DNA of 64,000 nucleotides from Rurimicrobium sp040387755 (GTDB lineage: Bacteria > Bacteroidota > Bacteroidia > Chitinophagales > Chitinophagaceae): NCBI GenBank assembly GCA_040387755.1, contig JAZKDB010000001.1, positions 310,001-374,000 on the forward strand. The letters run 5' to 3'. Each line of letters starts with the position of its first letter. Positions within the stretch are counted from its first letter, which is position 1. The translations under genes were made by a program, and so were the position numbers. Under the pieces are notes generated by a model, which was given only the letters and a program-made list of their open reading frames with translations, was not told the origin of the DNA and searched no databases. Below, in pieces: positions 27,046 to 36,121 of this stretch.

Positions 27046-27555
27046 ATGATTTCCTTTAAAGCTACAATACACAAATATGGAGAGCAGGGAGAAAAGACTG
27101 GCTGGACCTATATAGAGGTTCCTTTGGATGCATCAGAAGAACTTAATCCAGGTGTGCGAAAATCCTACAGAGTAAAAGGTTTTTTGGACAAGCATCCGAT
27201 AAATGGCGTTGCATTAATCCCTTCTGGTGGCGGAATATTCATTATTCCGGTTAACGCTGCAATGCGTAAAGCTATCGCAAAAAAGGAAGGAGCGATGCTT
27301 ATGGTAAAACTGGCGCTGGATACCCTTCCTTATGAGTTAAATAAACTACTGGTGGAATGCCTGCATGAAGCTCCAAATGCCAGTAAGGCTTTTTATAAAA
27401 TGCCCCGCTCTCACCAAAATTATTATAGTAAATGGGTAGATAGCGCCAAAACTGACGCAACAAAGGAAAAAAGGATTGTCTTAATCATTACATCTTTAGA
27501 ACGTGGTCTTTCGTACGGAGAAATGCTCAGGGAGCAGGCTGCGTTAAAAAAGTAA
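27046..27555 (+). CDS. DUF1905 / YdeI-OmpD-associated family protein
   Basis: A protein of about 170 residues with two parts. DUF1905 runs from residue 1 to about 90 (ISFKATIHKYGEQGEKTGWTYIEVP, strand GVALIPSGGGIFIIPVN). A helical YdeI/OmdA tail follows (EAPNASKAFYKMPRSHQNYYSKWVDSAKTDATKEKRI). Related proteins have been linked to bacteriocin tolerance, but the biochemical function is unknown. A TTG at 27037 and an ATG at 27040 are alternative starts; TATTTTTG at 27016-27023 is a likely -7 element. Its stop faces the glycosyltransferase stop 7 bp away. Confidence 0.8.
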   Translation: MISFKATIHKYGEQGEKTGWTYIEVPLDASEELNPGVRKSYRVKGFLDKHPINGVALIPSGGGIFIIPVNAAMRKAIAKKEGAMLMVKLALDTLPYELNKLLVECLHEAPNASKAFYKMPRSHQNYYSKWVDSAKTDATKEKRIVLIITSLERGLSYGEMLREQAALKK

Positions 27556-27561
27556 TCTATA

Positions 27562-28566
27562 CTAATTGCCCTTTTGGGTGGCCCAATAAGCTTCCACTAC
27601 CTGTGTTACGACTTGTTTTGTATTGTCGGGGTAATTTACCTTTATGTGCTTATCGTTATCCAGCCATTCTGCAATTATGGCTCTGTTTTTTTTACTAAGC
27701 GCATCGATAACAGGTATACCCATCGAGGCCAGAAAAGCTGCATTGCATTGCTGCTCGTATTGCCCGTGCATAGGTATCGAAAGAAGTTTTTTACCCAAAA
27801 AAAGCGTTTCTGCAGGAGTTTCGAATCCTGCGCCACACAAAATTCCTTTACTGCTTGCCATACTTCTTACAAATGCATCATTTTCTATTGGTTTTACCTG
27901 TATGTTTTTAAAATCGAATGCTTCCTTGCAGTGTTTAGAGAAAACCTGCCATTTAATGGTTTCGAATGCAGATAATTCCTTTACAAGAGTGTTGTCATCA
28001 TACGATGGCAGGTAAACAGTGTAATGGCCCTCATCACTCACCTTTAGCTCCCTTACTTGTTTGCGGATAATGGGTGTGAAAATATTCTTATCAAAGGCTT
28101 TAAAGTGGAAACCAAAAAAGGAATTCGTGGGTGCATAATATTTCAGAATCCAATCTCCAAAAAAGTCCTTCTGTTGTGGTTTTGGTGTGTCAGGGTGTAG
28201 AACAGCACTTTGGTGGCTTAAGGATATACAGTTTTTTTTACGAAGCTTACAGGCCCATGCGCTTACCACTTCAAAGTCATTGATGATTAAATCATAATTG
28301 TGAACCGGTAGGGTATAAATATCTCTTATCAATTTTACCAGCTTCATTTTTTTTACAGTAGCCCATTTATCTACTCCGCCATGTTTCCCAAAAATAAAAC
28401 TGAGTCCTCCAAGGCGATATTTAACAGGGAAGGGTAATTGAATGTCACCTTGTATTCCACTTAATAAAATGTCTACGTCTCCAAATTCTGTTAACGCAGG
28501 GTAGATATCCAAAGCCCGGGCAATATGGCCATTACCAGTACCTTGTACAGCATACAATATTTTCAC
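27562..28566 (-). CDS. glycosyltransferase of the MJ1255/VC2487 type
   Basis: A 334-residue GT-B-like protein. The N-terminal motif AVQGTGNGHIARALDI is the glycine-rich loop of MurG/GT28-like enzymes, and the C-terminal CGAGFETPAETLFLGKKLLSIPMHGQYEQQCNAAFL matches the donor-binding region (pattern reported in parts: GFETPAETL, IPMHGQYEQQ). Donor and acceptor are unknown. It follows the LpxH-like phosphatase by 10 bp, so the pair probably acts in one lipid- or cell-envelope-linked pathway. Confidence 0.8.
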   Translation of the reverse strand: MKILYAVQGTGNGHIARALDIYPALTEFGDVDILLSGIQGDIQLPFPVKYRLGGLSFIFGKHGGVDKWATVKKMKLVKLIRDIYTLPVHNYDLIINDFEVVSAWACKLRKKNCISLSHQSAVLHPDTPKPQQKDFFGDWILKYYAPTNSFFGFHFKAFDKNIFTPIIRKQVRELKVSDEGHYTVYLPSYDDNTLVKELSAFETIKWQVFSKHCKEAFDFKNIQVKPIENDAFVRSMASSKGILCGAGFETPAETLFLGKKLLSIPMHGQYEQQCNAAFLASMGIPVIDALSKKNRAIIAEWLDNDKHIKVNYPDNTKQVVTQVVEAYWATQKGN

Positions 28567-28576
28567 AATGATTAGT

Positions 28577-29428
28577 TTATAGGTTTTCTTTGATGTTCAT
28601 TTCCTGCATTAAGATATGCATTAAGTCTTTAGCAGATTGCTTTTGCTCTGTTTCGTATTTCAGATTGATGCTTTGCGCCAGTTCATCCTCCGCATATTTA
28701 TACAAACTCCATTTTTCTCCATCATATTCAAGCGCTGTCAGATTCTCAATCCAATCTCCTGAGTTCATATAGATGACCGGTCCGAATTTTGTCGCCATAG
28801 TTCTGATTTCCGGCTGATGAATATGTCCGCAAACCACATATTGGTAGTTGTTTTCAGCTGCAATTGTTGTCACTGTCGTCTCAAATTTATTGACAAATTT
28901 TACAGCTCCTTTTACAGAGTTCTTGATTTTTTTGGATAATGAAATGTTTTTGCCGTTAAATTTTTTGGAAATGAAATTTACTGCACGATTGATGAGAATA
29001 AGGGTGTCGTATCCCACAGCACCCAGTTTGGCCAGCCAGCGGCTATGCTGCATCACCACATCAAATACATCTCCGTGGAATATCCAGAGTCTGTTGTTGT
29101 TGACAGTTAGCGACAGTTTGTTGGTGATTTTTAGCGATCCAAGCTGAAAATCCTTGAATTTGCGCAGCATTTCATCATGATTGCCCGGAATATAATATAC
29201 CGGGACTTCCTGAGCGATAAGGCCAATAATATGTTTAATAACCTGCATGTGCGCCTTGGGCCAATAACGTTTGCTGAATTGCCAGATGTCAATAATATCG
29301 CCATTGAGGATAAGCATTTTGGGGCGGATACTTTTAAGATACTGTAGAAGTTCTTTTGCGTGACATCCGTAAGTTCCTAAATGAAGGTCGGAAAGGACAA
29401 CAATCTCTGGTTCGCGTTGCTGCAACAT
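28577..29428 (-). CDS. UDP-2,3-diacylglucosamine diphosphatase-like metallophosphoesterase
   Basis: 283 residues with all calcineurin-like metal motifs: SDLHLGTYG, LNGDIIDIWQF, PGNHDEML, IFHGDVFD and CGHIHQPEI. This order and spacing is that of the LpxH branch of lipid A synthesis. The extra middle helices and C-terminal tail are typical of the longer Bacteroidota homologues, which may act on a different substrate. It is first in a two-gene unit with the glycosyltransferase. Confidence 0.82.
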   Translation of the reverse strand: MLQQREPEIVVLSDLHLGTYGCHAKELLQYLKSIRPKMLILNGDIIDIWQFSKRYWPKAHMQVIKHIIGLIAQEVPVYYIPGNHDEMLRKFKDFQLGSLKITNKLSLTVNNNRLWIFHGDVFDVVMQHSRWLAKLGAVGYDTLILINRAVNFISKKFNGKNISLSKKIKNSVKGAVKFVNKFETTVTTIAAENNYQYVVCGHIHQPEIRTMATKFGPVIYMNSGDWIENLTALEYDGEKWSLYKYAEDELAQSINLKYETEQKQSAKDLMHILMQEMNIKENL

Positions 29429-29525
29429 ACTTATCGTATTGGTATATGCAAAGTAAATCTCCCGATGTGACCGTATTGTTATGTGCTTATTAAAGTAATG
29501 TCAATGTTTATTATCACAAAAAAAA

Positions 29526-29545
29526 GCCACAACAATTGTTGTGGC
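29526..29545 (-). terminator. terminator of the cold-shock-domain gene
   Basis: A perfect 20-bp palindrome of 10-bp arms (GCCACAACAA/TTGTTGTGGC), followed on the minus strand by a long T run. Confidence 0.85.
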
Positions 29546-29570
29546 CCCTGACTGGTTCATTTTATAATAA

Positions 29571-30116
29571 CTATTCTGCTTTTGTTTCAGTTTTTTCTTC
29601 ATCAGCTTCAGGTTTCACTTCAGCTTTTATTTCGGGTTTAGCTACTTTTTCTACAATTTTATCGATTGCTTTTTTCACCCTTACTGCATTAGGACCTTTT
29701 GCCCCCATTTCCAGTTCGAAAGTAACTTTATTGTTTTCTTTCAAAGGTTCGGTAAGGCTATTGATGTGTACAAAAAAGCTTTCCTGAGTTTTGATATCTT
29801 TAATAAAACCGTATCCTTTTGCATCATTAAAGAAGGCTACAATACCTGTTCTTACTACTTCTACAGGTTCTCTGTCTTCTTCTTTCAAGGTGCTTACCTG
29901 TATATCCTCTACATTAATCACTTTTTTCTTTTTGGGATCAGGTGGTGTATTAGCAAGGTTTCCATTTTCATCCACATAAGCCATCATTTCGTCAAGACTC
30001 TTTCCTGAGTTAGAATTTGCTTTACGTTCCTCTTTCTTTTCTTCTTTGAGTTTGCGCTTGGCAACTCGTTTTTTCTCGTTTTCTTTTTTGCTAAACGTTT
30101 CCTGAGATCTTCCCAT
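29571..30116 (-). CDS. cold-shock-domain protein with charged extensions
   Basis: 181 residues: a Lys/Glu-rich N-terminal extension (residues 1-70) and a cold-shock domain at about 88-150. The RNA-binding motifs KGYGFIKD and SFFVHI stand for RNP1 and RNP2. An Ala/Glu/Lys-rich tail completes it. It is likely an RNA chaperone or translation-associated protein. Such extended CSD proteins are common in Bacteroidota and are distinct from the 70-residue CspA type. A -7 element TACCTTTG lies at 30180-30187 on the minus strand. Confidence 0.88.
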   Translation of the reverse strand: MGRSQETFSKKENEKKRVAKRKLKEEKKEERKANSNSGKSLDEMMAYVDENGNLANTPPDPKKKKVINVEDIQVSTLKEEDREPVEVVRTGIVAFFNDAKGYGFIKDIKTQESFFVHINSLTEPLKENNKVTFELEMGAKGPNAVRVKKAIDKIVEKVAKPEIKAEVKPEADEEKTETKAE

Positions 30117-30179
30117 AAATTAAAAATGTGCTATCCATTTTATCCCTGTTTCAAAATGGAGACAGCGGTAGAATATAAC

Positions 30180-30187
30180 CAAAGGTA
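30180..30187 (-). promoter_or_regulatory. predicted -7 element of the cold-shock-domain gene
   Basis: Exact TAnnTTTG match (TACCTTTG) on the minus strand, giving a leader of roughly 55-60 nt. No -33 TTTG is evident. Confidence 0.45.
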
Positions 30188-30282
30188 CGAATATTTAGAC
30201 TGTTTTATGTTAATAGTTTGAAACACTACTCAATAGTGCTCTTCCTGACAGGTACTGAAGGCTGAATTGTTGGAGTGAGGTA

Positions 30283-31074
30283 TTAAGATATACTCTTTAT
30301 CAGTTCCTGAAGATATTCCGCTGCCAGTTTCATTCGGCTGCCATACCAGCTAAACATTTCGCCATCTACCAATAAGATTTTGGCTTCAGGCAATTCACTT
30401 TGTATTTCGGCAATGTGCTTTTCGCTGAAAGGATAGGGCTCTGAGGAGAGCAAAATGATTTCAGGATTTAATGAGCTGAGTTCCTGCAGGCTTGTTTCGG
30501 GATAACGCAAGTGACTGGCATAAACATTTTGCCATCCGATACACTTTATCATATCGTGTATAAAAGTATCAGCACCGGCAGACATCCAGGGCTTACGCCA
30601 GATAAAATAGGCCACCCTCAGTGCTTTAGTTTCTTTTATTAAGCCTGAAAAACCCTTTTCGATTTCGTTTTTTATGCTTACGGCATTTTTTTCTTTGCCC
30701 ACCAGCATTCCAATCTCTTCTATCATCCGTAAGGCATCGTCAATGGTTTTAATATCGCTAATCCATACCGGAAATTGCTCTGCCAACTGTTCTATTTCAG
30801 CTTGTGTATTCTCTTCTTTATTGGCAATAATCAGGTCGGGTTGCAGTGCGATGATTTTATCAATATGCAGTTTTTTTGTGCCTCCGATTCTTGTTTTGTG
30901 CTTATGCCATTCGTTTGGATGAACGCAGAATTTAGTAATGCCCACCACTTCTTTTTCCAGCCCCAGATCAAACAATAATTCTGTTTGCGAAGGCACGATG
31001 GATACAATACGTTGGGGGATTTCAGGAATATGTAATTCCCTGCCCATCATATCTCTGATCAATCGAAAGCCCAT
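30283..31074 (-). CDS. BtuF-like helical-backbone substrate-binding protein
   Basis: 263 residues of the ABC-transporter periplasmic-binding family for cobalamin, siderophores or metals. PQRIVSIVPSQTELLFDLGL opens the first lobe, DKIIALQPDLIIANKEEN closes it, a long backbone helix follows, and the second lobe contains PEIILLSSEPYPF. There is no signal peptide, which is unusual for the family and suggests either a cytoplasmic protein or a start missed upstream. No permease or ATPase gene is next to it. It lies 2 bp after the small membrane protein. Confidence 0.8.
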   Translation of the reverse strand: MGFRLIRDMMGRELHIPEIPQRIVSIVPSQTELLFDLGLEKEVVGITKFCVHPNEWHKHKTRIGGTKKLHIDKIIALQPDLIIANKEENTQAEIEQLAEQFPVWISDIKTIDDALRMIEEIGMLVGKEKNAVSIKNEIEKGFSGLIKETKALRVAYFIWRKPWMSAGADTFIHDMIKCIGWQNVYASHLRYPETSLQELSSLNPEIILLSSEPYPFSEKHIAEIQSELPEAKILLVDGEMFSWYGSRMKLAAEYLQELIKSIS

Positions 31075-31076
31075 TT

Positions 31077-31433
31077 TTACTTAAAACGTTTAAACAAAAG
31101 AAGAATAAAAAAGGACAAAATGATGTTGAAAGGGAAAAATGAATTGCCAAAAATGAATTCAGGACTGTCTACTTTGCTGAAGTACAATAAGGCGAGACAG
31201 ACAATGCTCAGCGCTACATAGGCCATTGCCGACCATTTGCGCATGGTGCAAAGAAAGATGGAGAGAATGCTGAAAACCATCATGCCCAATGGCCTCAGCC
31301 AGTCGCGCTGACTGAGCGGGGTGGGGTATAAAGTAATGATGGCAGAGGTTGAAATGATGATATGAAACAAAGCCGCCAATGGAAATAAGATTGGCGGCTT
31401 TGTAAATAGTCTTTTGATAAAAGAATCTTCCAT
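31077..31433 (-). CDS. small four-helix membrane protein of unknown function
   Basis: About 118 residues with four hydrophobic segments (ILFPLAALFHIIISTSAIITLY, PLGMMVFSILSIFLC, AYVALSIVCLALLYF and FNIILSFFILLLF). A longer start at 31466 would overlap the cystathionine beta-synthase gene by 29 bp; the ATG at 31433 avoids this and leaves 4 bp. Function unknown; it is probably cotranscribed with its neighbours. Confidence 0.65.
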   Translation of the reverse strand: MEDSFIKRLFTKPPILFPLAALFHIIISTSAIITLYPTPLSQRDWLRPLGMMVFSILSIFLCTMRKWSAMAYVALSIVCLALLYFSKVDSPEFIFGNSFFPFNIILSFFILLLFKRFK

Positions 31434-31437
31434 TTGA

Positions 31438-32799
31438 TTATTTAGAGAATGCGTTGATGATGTCATACTTAGTCAGGATGTGATAATCACCGCTGTCATC
31501 TTTGGCCAGTACACCACCATTGTCTTTATTGATAAACTGTGTCAGTCGGTCTACGCGGGTGTCCATTGATACTACAGGCATCGGAGCTTCTGTAACCTCA
31601 CTTACCTTTTTATCTTTGATGTCGGCATCTTCCATCAGTTTTTTAAACAGACCGTTTTGAGTAATGCTGCCAGTCATTTCACCATTGGTCATCACAGGTA
31701 TTTGCTCGATATCGTATTTTTTCATCGCTGCCATAGCTTCAGCTACATTGCTGTTGCTATCAATGGTTACCAATCTTCTTCGGCCCAGACCACCAATAAG
31801 GTCTTTTACTGTATGCACATCAAGGAAACCTCTTTCCAACATCCATTCGTCGTTAAAGATTTTACCAACATAGCGGCTGCCATGGTCGTGGAAAATCAAC
31901 ACCACAAAATCTGTAGGTTTTAATTGTGCCTTCATTTGCAACAATCCTGCCACTACCGAACCTGCCGAATAACCTACAAAAATTCCTTCTTCTTTGGCAA
32001 TACGGCGGGCCATTACAGCGCCATCTTTATCAGTTACTTTTTCAAAATGATCAATTACTGTTTTATCATAATTCTCAGGAACAAAATCTTCACCAAAACC
32101 TTCAGAAATATAAGGATGTACCTCTTTCATATCTATTTCTCCAGTCTCAAACCATTTCTTCAGCAAAGAACCATAACTGTCAATCGCCCACATCTTGATG
32201 TCGGGGTTTTGCTCTTTCATATACTTGCCAATACCGGTAATGGTACCACCTGTACCGGAGGCCACTACTACGTGGGTTACTTTACCGTCTGTCTGATTCC
32301 AGATTTCCGGAGCAGTAGTTTCGTAATGTGCCAATCTGTTGGCCAGATTATCATATTGATTGACATACCATGAGTTGGGTACTTCTGTAGCCAATCTTTT
32401 GGATACAGAATAATAAGAGCGCGGATCTTCAGGCTCAACATTCGTTGGGCAAACAATCACCTCTGCACCCATAGCTTTCAGGATGTCTACTTTCTCTTTT
32501 GATTGTTTATCAGTAGTAGTAAAAATACATTTGTATCCTTTGATGATAGCAGCAATCGCCAGCCCCATTCCGGTATTGCCCGAAGTGCCTTCGATAATAG
32601 TGCCGCCGGGTTTTAATCGGCCATCCTGCTCGGCCACTTCTATCATTTTGAGCGCCATGCGATCTTTGATACTGTTGCCGGGATTGCCATATTCTATTTT
32701 GGCATATACAGGGCAAGGGAAGTCGCCAATGACTTTATTGAGTCTTACAAGCGGGGTATCACCAATCGTTTGTAGAATATTGTCAAAAACTTTGTGCAT
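31438..32799 (-). CDS. cystathionine beta-synthase (PLP lyase plus CBS-domain pair)
   Basis: A 453-residue enzyme of the cysteine synthase/cystathionine beta-synthase family. The PLP lysine is in NPGNSIKDRMALKMIE, the phosphate-binding loop in GTSGNTGMGLAIA and the C-terminal cofactor contact in VGYSAGSVVAGL. Two CBS motifs occupy residues about 335-453 (TIDSNSNVAEAMAAMKKYDIEQIPVM and VVSMDTRVDRLTQFI), so it resembles eukaryote-like CBS rather than plain CysK. It is divergent from oxyR, linking sulfur metabolism and redox control by position. TACTTTCG at 32821-32828 (minus strand) is a possible -7. Confidence 0.9.
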   Translation of the reverse strand: MHKVFDNILQTIGDTPLVRLNKVIGDFPCPVYAKIEYGNPGNSIKDRMALKMIEVAEQDGRLKPGGTIIEGTSGNTGMGLAIAAIIKGYKCIFTTTDKQSKEKVDILKAMGAEVIVCPTNVEPEDPRSYYSVSKRLATEVPNSWYVNQYDNLANRLAHYETTAPEIWNQTDGKVTHVVVASGTGGTITGIGKYMKEQNPDIKMWAIDSYGSLLKKWFETGEIDMKEVHPYISEGFGEDFVPENYDKTVIDHFEKVTDKDGAVMARRIAKEEGIFVGYSAGSVVAGLLQMKAQLKPTDFVVLIFHDHGSRYVGKIFNDEWMLERGFLDVHTVKDLIGGLGRRRLVTIDSNSNVAEAMAAMKKYDIEQIPVMTNGEMTGSITQNGLFKKLMEDADIKDKKVSEVTEAPMPVVSMDTRVDRLTQFINKDNGGVLAKDDSGDYHILTKYDIINAFSK

Positions 32800-32885
32800 A
32801 AAATTTTATTAAATGTGCTGCGAAAGTAGTCATTTTATTACTTTTGAAAAGGCTTTCCTTAAGACTTTCATTGGCCGAATACACC

Positions 32886-32893
32886 TACATTTG
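32886..32893 (+). promoter_or_regulatory. predicted -7 element of oxyR
   Basis: TACATTTG matches the consensus exactly; transcription would start near 32900, 40 bp before the ATG. The -33 region is weak. Confidence 0.5.
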
Positions 32894-32939
32894 TAGTCTC
32901 TTTTTAAATAATCGTTAAACAATTTAATCGTTATATCAA

Positions 32940-33899
32940 ATGACAATAACACAATTGGAATATGCCGTTGCCGTTGCTACTTACCATAGTTTTGTGGCTG
33001 CCGCTGAGAAATGTTTTGTGACTCAGCCCACGCTCTCTATGCAGATTCAAAAGCTGGAGGACGAACTGGGTATTAAATTGTTTGACCGCAATAACAGGCC
33101 CAATACCGTAACCGCTATAGGTGCGCCTATTATTGAGCAGGCCAAAGTCATCCTTTCGGAGTGTGAGAAAATATTTGAATTAGTTAAGAGCAATCAGGGT
33201 ATCGTGGCTGGTATGTTTAAACTGGCCGTTATCCCTTCAGTAGCACCTTATCTGATGCCTGGATTGCTTGAAAGATATGCTAAGGATTATCCGGATGTAC
33301 GCCTGCAGGTAAAAGAAATGGAGACCGAGCAGATTATTGCTGCTTTGAAAAACAATGAAATTGATGCCGCTATTGTTAGCACTCCATTAGAGAATAGCGG
33401 TATTCAGGAGTATCCATTGTTTTATGAGCCATTTGTCGGTTATTTTTCAGAAGGCGAAAAGGCTTTGAAGAAAAAATTAATTATTGCAGCGGACATTGAT
33501 ATGGAGCGTTTATTACTACTGAACGAAGGACATTGTATGCGCAATCAGGTGTTGGATTTGTGCAGCGATCATATCCACGAATTGCAGGCCAATAAAAGTT
33601 TTCAATACGACAGCAGCAGTGTGGATACCTTACGCAAGTTGGTAGACAGACAAAAGGGAATGACCGTTTTGCCAGAGCTGGCGGTCAATGATTTTACCGA
33701 AGATCAGCAGGATCGAGTACGTTATTTCGAAGACCCGGAACCAGTGCGCGAAATCAGTCTGGTGACCAACAACCAGTTTGTAAAAATCAGTTTGTTGCAA
33801 AGCCTGATTGATGAAATTTTATTACTGGTACCCGAAAAAATGCGTGCACAAACCAAGAAAAGAAAAATACTGCGTATTCAATCATCAAGATTGGGTTAG
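32940..33899 (+). CDS. oxyR: peroxide-sensing LysR regulator OxyR
   Basis: 319 residues. The N-terminal winged helix (TITQLEYAVAVATYHSFVAAAEKCFVTQPTLSMQIQKLE, given here only as the boundaries residues 2-40) is of LysR type. In the effector domain the motif GHCMRNQVLDLC places two cysteines nine residues apart, exactly as the redox-active Cys199/Cys208 pair of E. coli OxyR. That makes hydrogen-peroxide sensing by disulfide formation very likely. Expected targets are catalase, Dps and peroxiredoxin genes, none of which lies beside it. Confidence 0.93.
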   Translation: MTITQLEYAVAVATYHSFVAAAEKCFVTQPTLSMQIQKLEDELGIKLFDRNNRPNTVTAIGAPIIEQAKVILSECEKIFELVKSNQGIVAGMFKLAVIPSVAPYLMPGLLERYAKDYPDVRLQVKEMETEQIIAALKNNEIDAAIVSTPLENSGIQEYPLFYEPFVGYFSEGEKALKKKLIIAADIDMERLLLLNEGHCMRNQVLDLCSDHIHELQANKSFQYDSSSVDTLRKLVDRQKGMTVLPELAVNDFTEDQQDRVRYFEDPEPVREISLVTNNQFVKISLLQSLIDEILLLVPEKMRAQTKKRKILRIQSSRLG

Positions 33900-33935
33900 A
33901 GCTTATTTCATTCATACTATTTTCAATTTACATTA

Positions 33936-35219
33936 ATGACCCTCGACAGAAGCATTACTCCTTTAATACAAGACCCCGTTGCATTTGATTATACTTTACC
34001 TCCAGTTCATACCAGTATTCTGAACAATAGCGTAGGGCTTTACTGGCTCAATGCCGGCGTGCAGGATGTGGTAGAAATCAACTGGGTTTTCTCTGCTGGT
34101 ATCTGGTACGAAGCAAAGAATGCTGTGGCGCAGGCTACTGCAGGTCAGCTGAAAAATGGTACATTATCCCGCACAGCACAACAAATCAACGAATCGCTCG
34201 AATTTTATGGTGCCAGCCTCAAGGTAAATGCCGGAAATGACCATACTACACTCACACTTCATTCGCTCACAAAGCACTTGCCGGCCTTATTACCCATAGT
34301 GCTGGATGTGATTCTGAACCCTGTGTTTCCTGAAAAGGAACTCGAAATTTATAAGCAAAATTCTATTCAGCGCCTGTTGGTGAGCCTGCGCGAATGCGAG
34401 TTTGTGGCCAATCAGCAAATTGATGCAGCTTTGTTCGGACCTGATTATCCTTATGGCCGTTATACCAAAAAGGAAATGATTGAAGACCTGAAGGTCGAAG
34501 ATTTAAAAGATTTTCACCAAAACCATTATTGCCTTTCGGACGTTAAGATTTTTATGGCGGGCAAAGTGTCAGATACCGAAGTTCAATTACTCAATTCTAT
34601 ATTTGGCACTGCACCCAATGTACCTGTCATTCATCACAACAATACCTTTGCTCTTAACCCCACTACCATACAACAGCAGCGTATCAGCAATGATCCCGAT
34701 GGTGTACAGGGTGCTATCCGTATCGGTCGCAGATTTGTTACTCGTCAGCATCCCGATTTTGCCGCATTGGTAGTGCTCAACACTATTTTTGGTGGTTACT
34801 TTGGTTCACGCCTCATGAGTAATATTCGCGAAGACAAAGGTTTTACCTACGGTATCTACAGTTCTATTGGTGCATTTATGCATGATGCTTCGCTTACCAT
34901 CCATACCGAGGTGGGCCGCCATGTAATAGATCAGGCTGTTGCCGAGATTTATAAAGAAATGGATTTGCTCTGTGCGGAGCCGGTAGACGAAGAAGAATTA
35001 TTGCTGGTCAAAAATTATTTGCTGGGCAATATCCTGGGCGACCTCGATGGGCCTTTCTCTATTATGCAGCGCTGGCGCTCTCTTATCCTCAACGATTTTA
35101 CCATAGACCGCTTCAACGAAAATATCAATACCTACAAAAATATCAGTGCTGCAGAGCTACAACAATTGGCACAGCAATACTTTAATAAAAAAGACTTTTT
35201 AGAGTTAGTAGTGGTATAA
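33936..35219 (+). CDS. M16-family peptidase homologue lacking the zinc site
   Basis: 427 residues with the two-domain insulinase/pitrilysin fold. The expected HxxEH metal motif is replaced by AVAQATAGQLKNGT, so no catalytic zinc site exists. The second-subunit hallmarks are kept: GSRLMSNIREDKGFTYGIYSS with the Arg and Tyr pair that supports catalysis in a partner. Such proteins normally pair with an active M16B subunit, usually encoded next door; here the neighbours are oxyR and kdsA and no partner is present. Confidence 0.87.
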   Translation: MTLDRSITPLIQDPVAFDYTLPPVHTSILNNSVGLYWLNAGVQDVVEINWVFSAGIWYEAKNAVAQATAGQLKNGTLSRTAQQINESLEFYGASLKVNAGNDHTTLTLHSLTKHLPALLPIVLDVILNPVFPEKELEIYKQNSIQRLLVSLRECEFVANQQIDAALFGPDYPYGRYTKKEMIEDLKVEDLKDFHQNHYCLSDVKIFMAGKVSDTEVQLLNSIFGTAPNVPVIHHNNTFALNPTTIQQQRISNDPDGVQGAIRIGRRFVTRQHPDFAALVVLNTIFGGYFGSRLMSNIREDKGFTYGIYSSIGAFMHDASLTIHTEVGRHVIDQAVAEIYKEMDLLCAEPVDEEELLLVKNYLLGNILGDLDGPFSIMQRWRSLILNDFTIDRFNENINTYKNISAAELQQLAQQYFNKKDFLELVVV

Positions 35220-35298
35220 CTTACATACACTTCCCCCTTCTCAGTAAGTGAAGGGCAGGGGTTTCAACTTCTATTCTGTGTTACAAATTTTTTACCCA

Positions 35299-36114
35299 AT
35301 GGATATTCTAAGCAAACAACTTACAGCGCAAAATAATTTCTTTATCATGGCTGGCCCCTGTGCTATTGAGGGCGAAGAAATAGCCATGCAGATAGCGGAG
35401 AAGATAGCCGGTATTTGTCAGCGATTAGCTATACCTTATATATTTAAAGGCTCTTATCGCAAGGCTAATCGAACACGTTTGGACAGTTTTACTGGTATTG
35501 GCGACGAAAAGGCATTGCGTATTTTGCAGAAAGTAGGACAGACCTTTGATGTGCCTGTGGTCACTGATATTCATGCTGCTAACGAAGCTGCTATGGCCGC
35601 CGAATTTGTGGATGTATTGCAGATTCCGGCTTTTCTTTGCAGGCAAACCGATATACTGGTTGCTGCCGCCCAAACAGGCAAAGTAGTGAATGTAAAAAAA
35701 GGACAATTCCTTTCGCCCGAGGCCATGCAGTTTGCCGTGGATAAAATACAGCAGACCAGTAACTCGCAGGTAGTGCTCACCGACAGAGGCACCACTTTTG
35801 GTTATCAGGATTTGGTGGTAGATTATCGTTCTTTCCCTACCATGAAGGCTATGGGTGTACCCACTGTAATGGATTGTACACACTCCTTGCAGCAGCCCAA
35901 CCAAAGCAGCGGCGTTACCGGTGGTAATCCCGCTATGATAGAAACCATAGCCCGTGCTGCCATTGCTGTAGGTGCCGATGGACTCTTTATCGAGACGCAC
36001 CCCGACCCTAAAAATGCCAAATCAGACGGCGCCAATATGCTGCATCTTGATTTGCTGGAACCTTTATTGCAGAAACTGGTTGTCTTAAGGCAAGCCTATT
36101 TGAAGACGATTTAA
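35299..36114 (+). CDS. kdsA: 3-deoxy-8-phosphooctulonate synthase
   Basis: Condenses phosphoenolpyruvate and arabinose 5-phosphate to KDO-8-phosphate for lipopolysaccharide. The 271-residue enzyme has FIMAGPCAIEGEE, FKGSYRKANRTRLDSFTG, the IPAFLCRQTDIL barrel strand and FIETHPDPKNAKSDGANML. An upstream start at 35248 would add 17 residues of non-family sequence; the ATG at 35299 gives the normal length. The last clear core gene before the accessory region. Confidence 0.96.
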   Translation: MDILSKQLTAQNNFFIMAGPCAIEGEEIAMQIAEKIAGICQRLAIPYIFKGSYRKANRTRLDSFTGIGDEKALRILQKVGQTFDVPVVTDIHAANEAAMAAEFVDVLQIPAFLCRQTDILVAAAQTGKVVNVKKGQFLSPEAMQFAVDKIQQTSNSQVVLTDRGTTFGYQDLVVDYRSFPTMKAMGVPTVMDCTHSLQQPNQSSGVTGGNPAMIETIARAAIAVGADGLFIETHPDPKNAKSDGANMLHLDLLEPLLQKLVVLRQAYLKTI

Positions 36115-36121
36115 TATAAAG

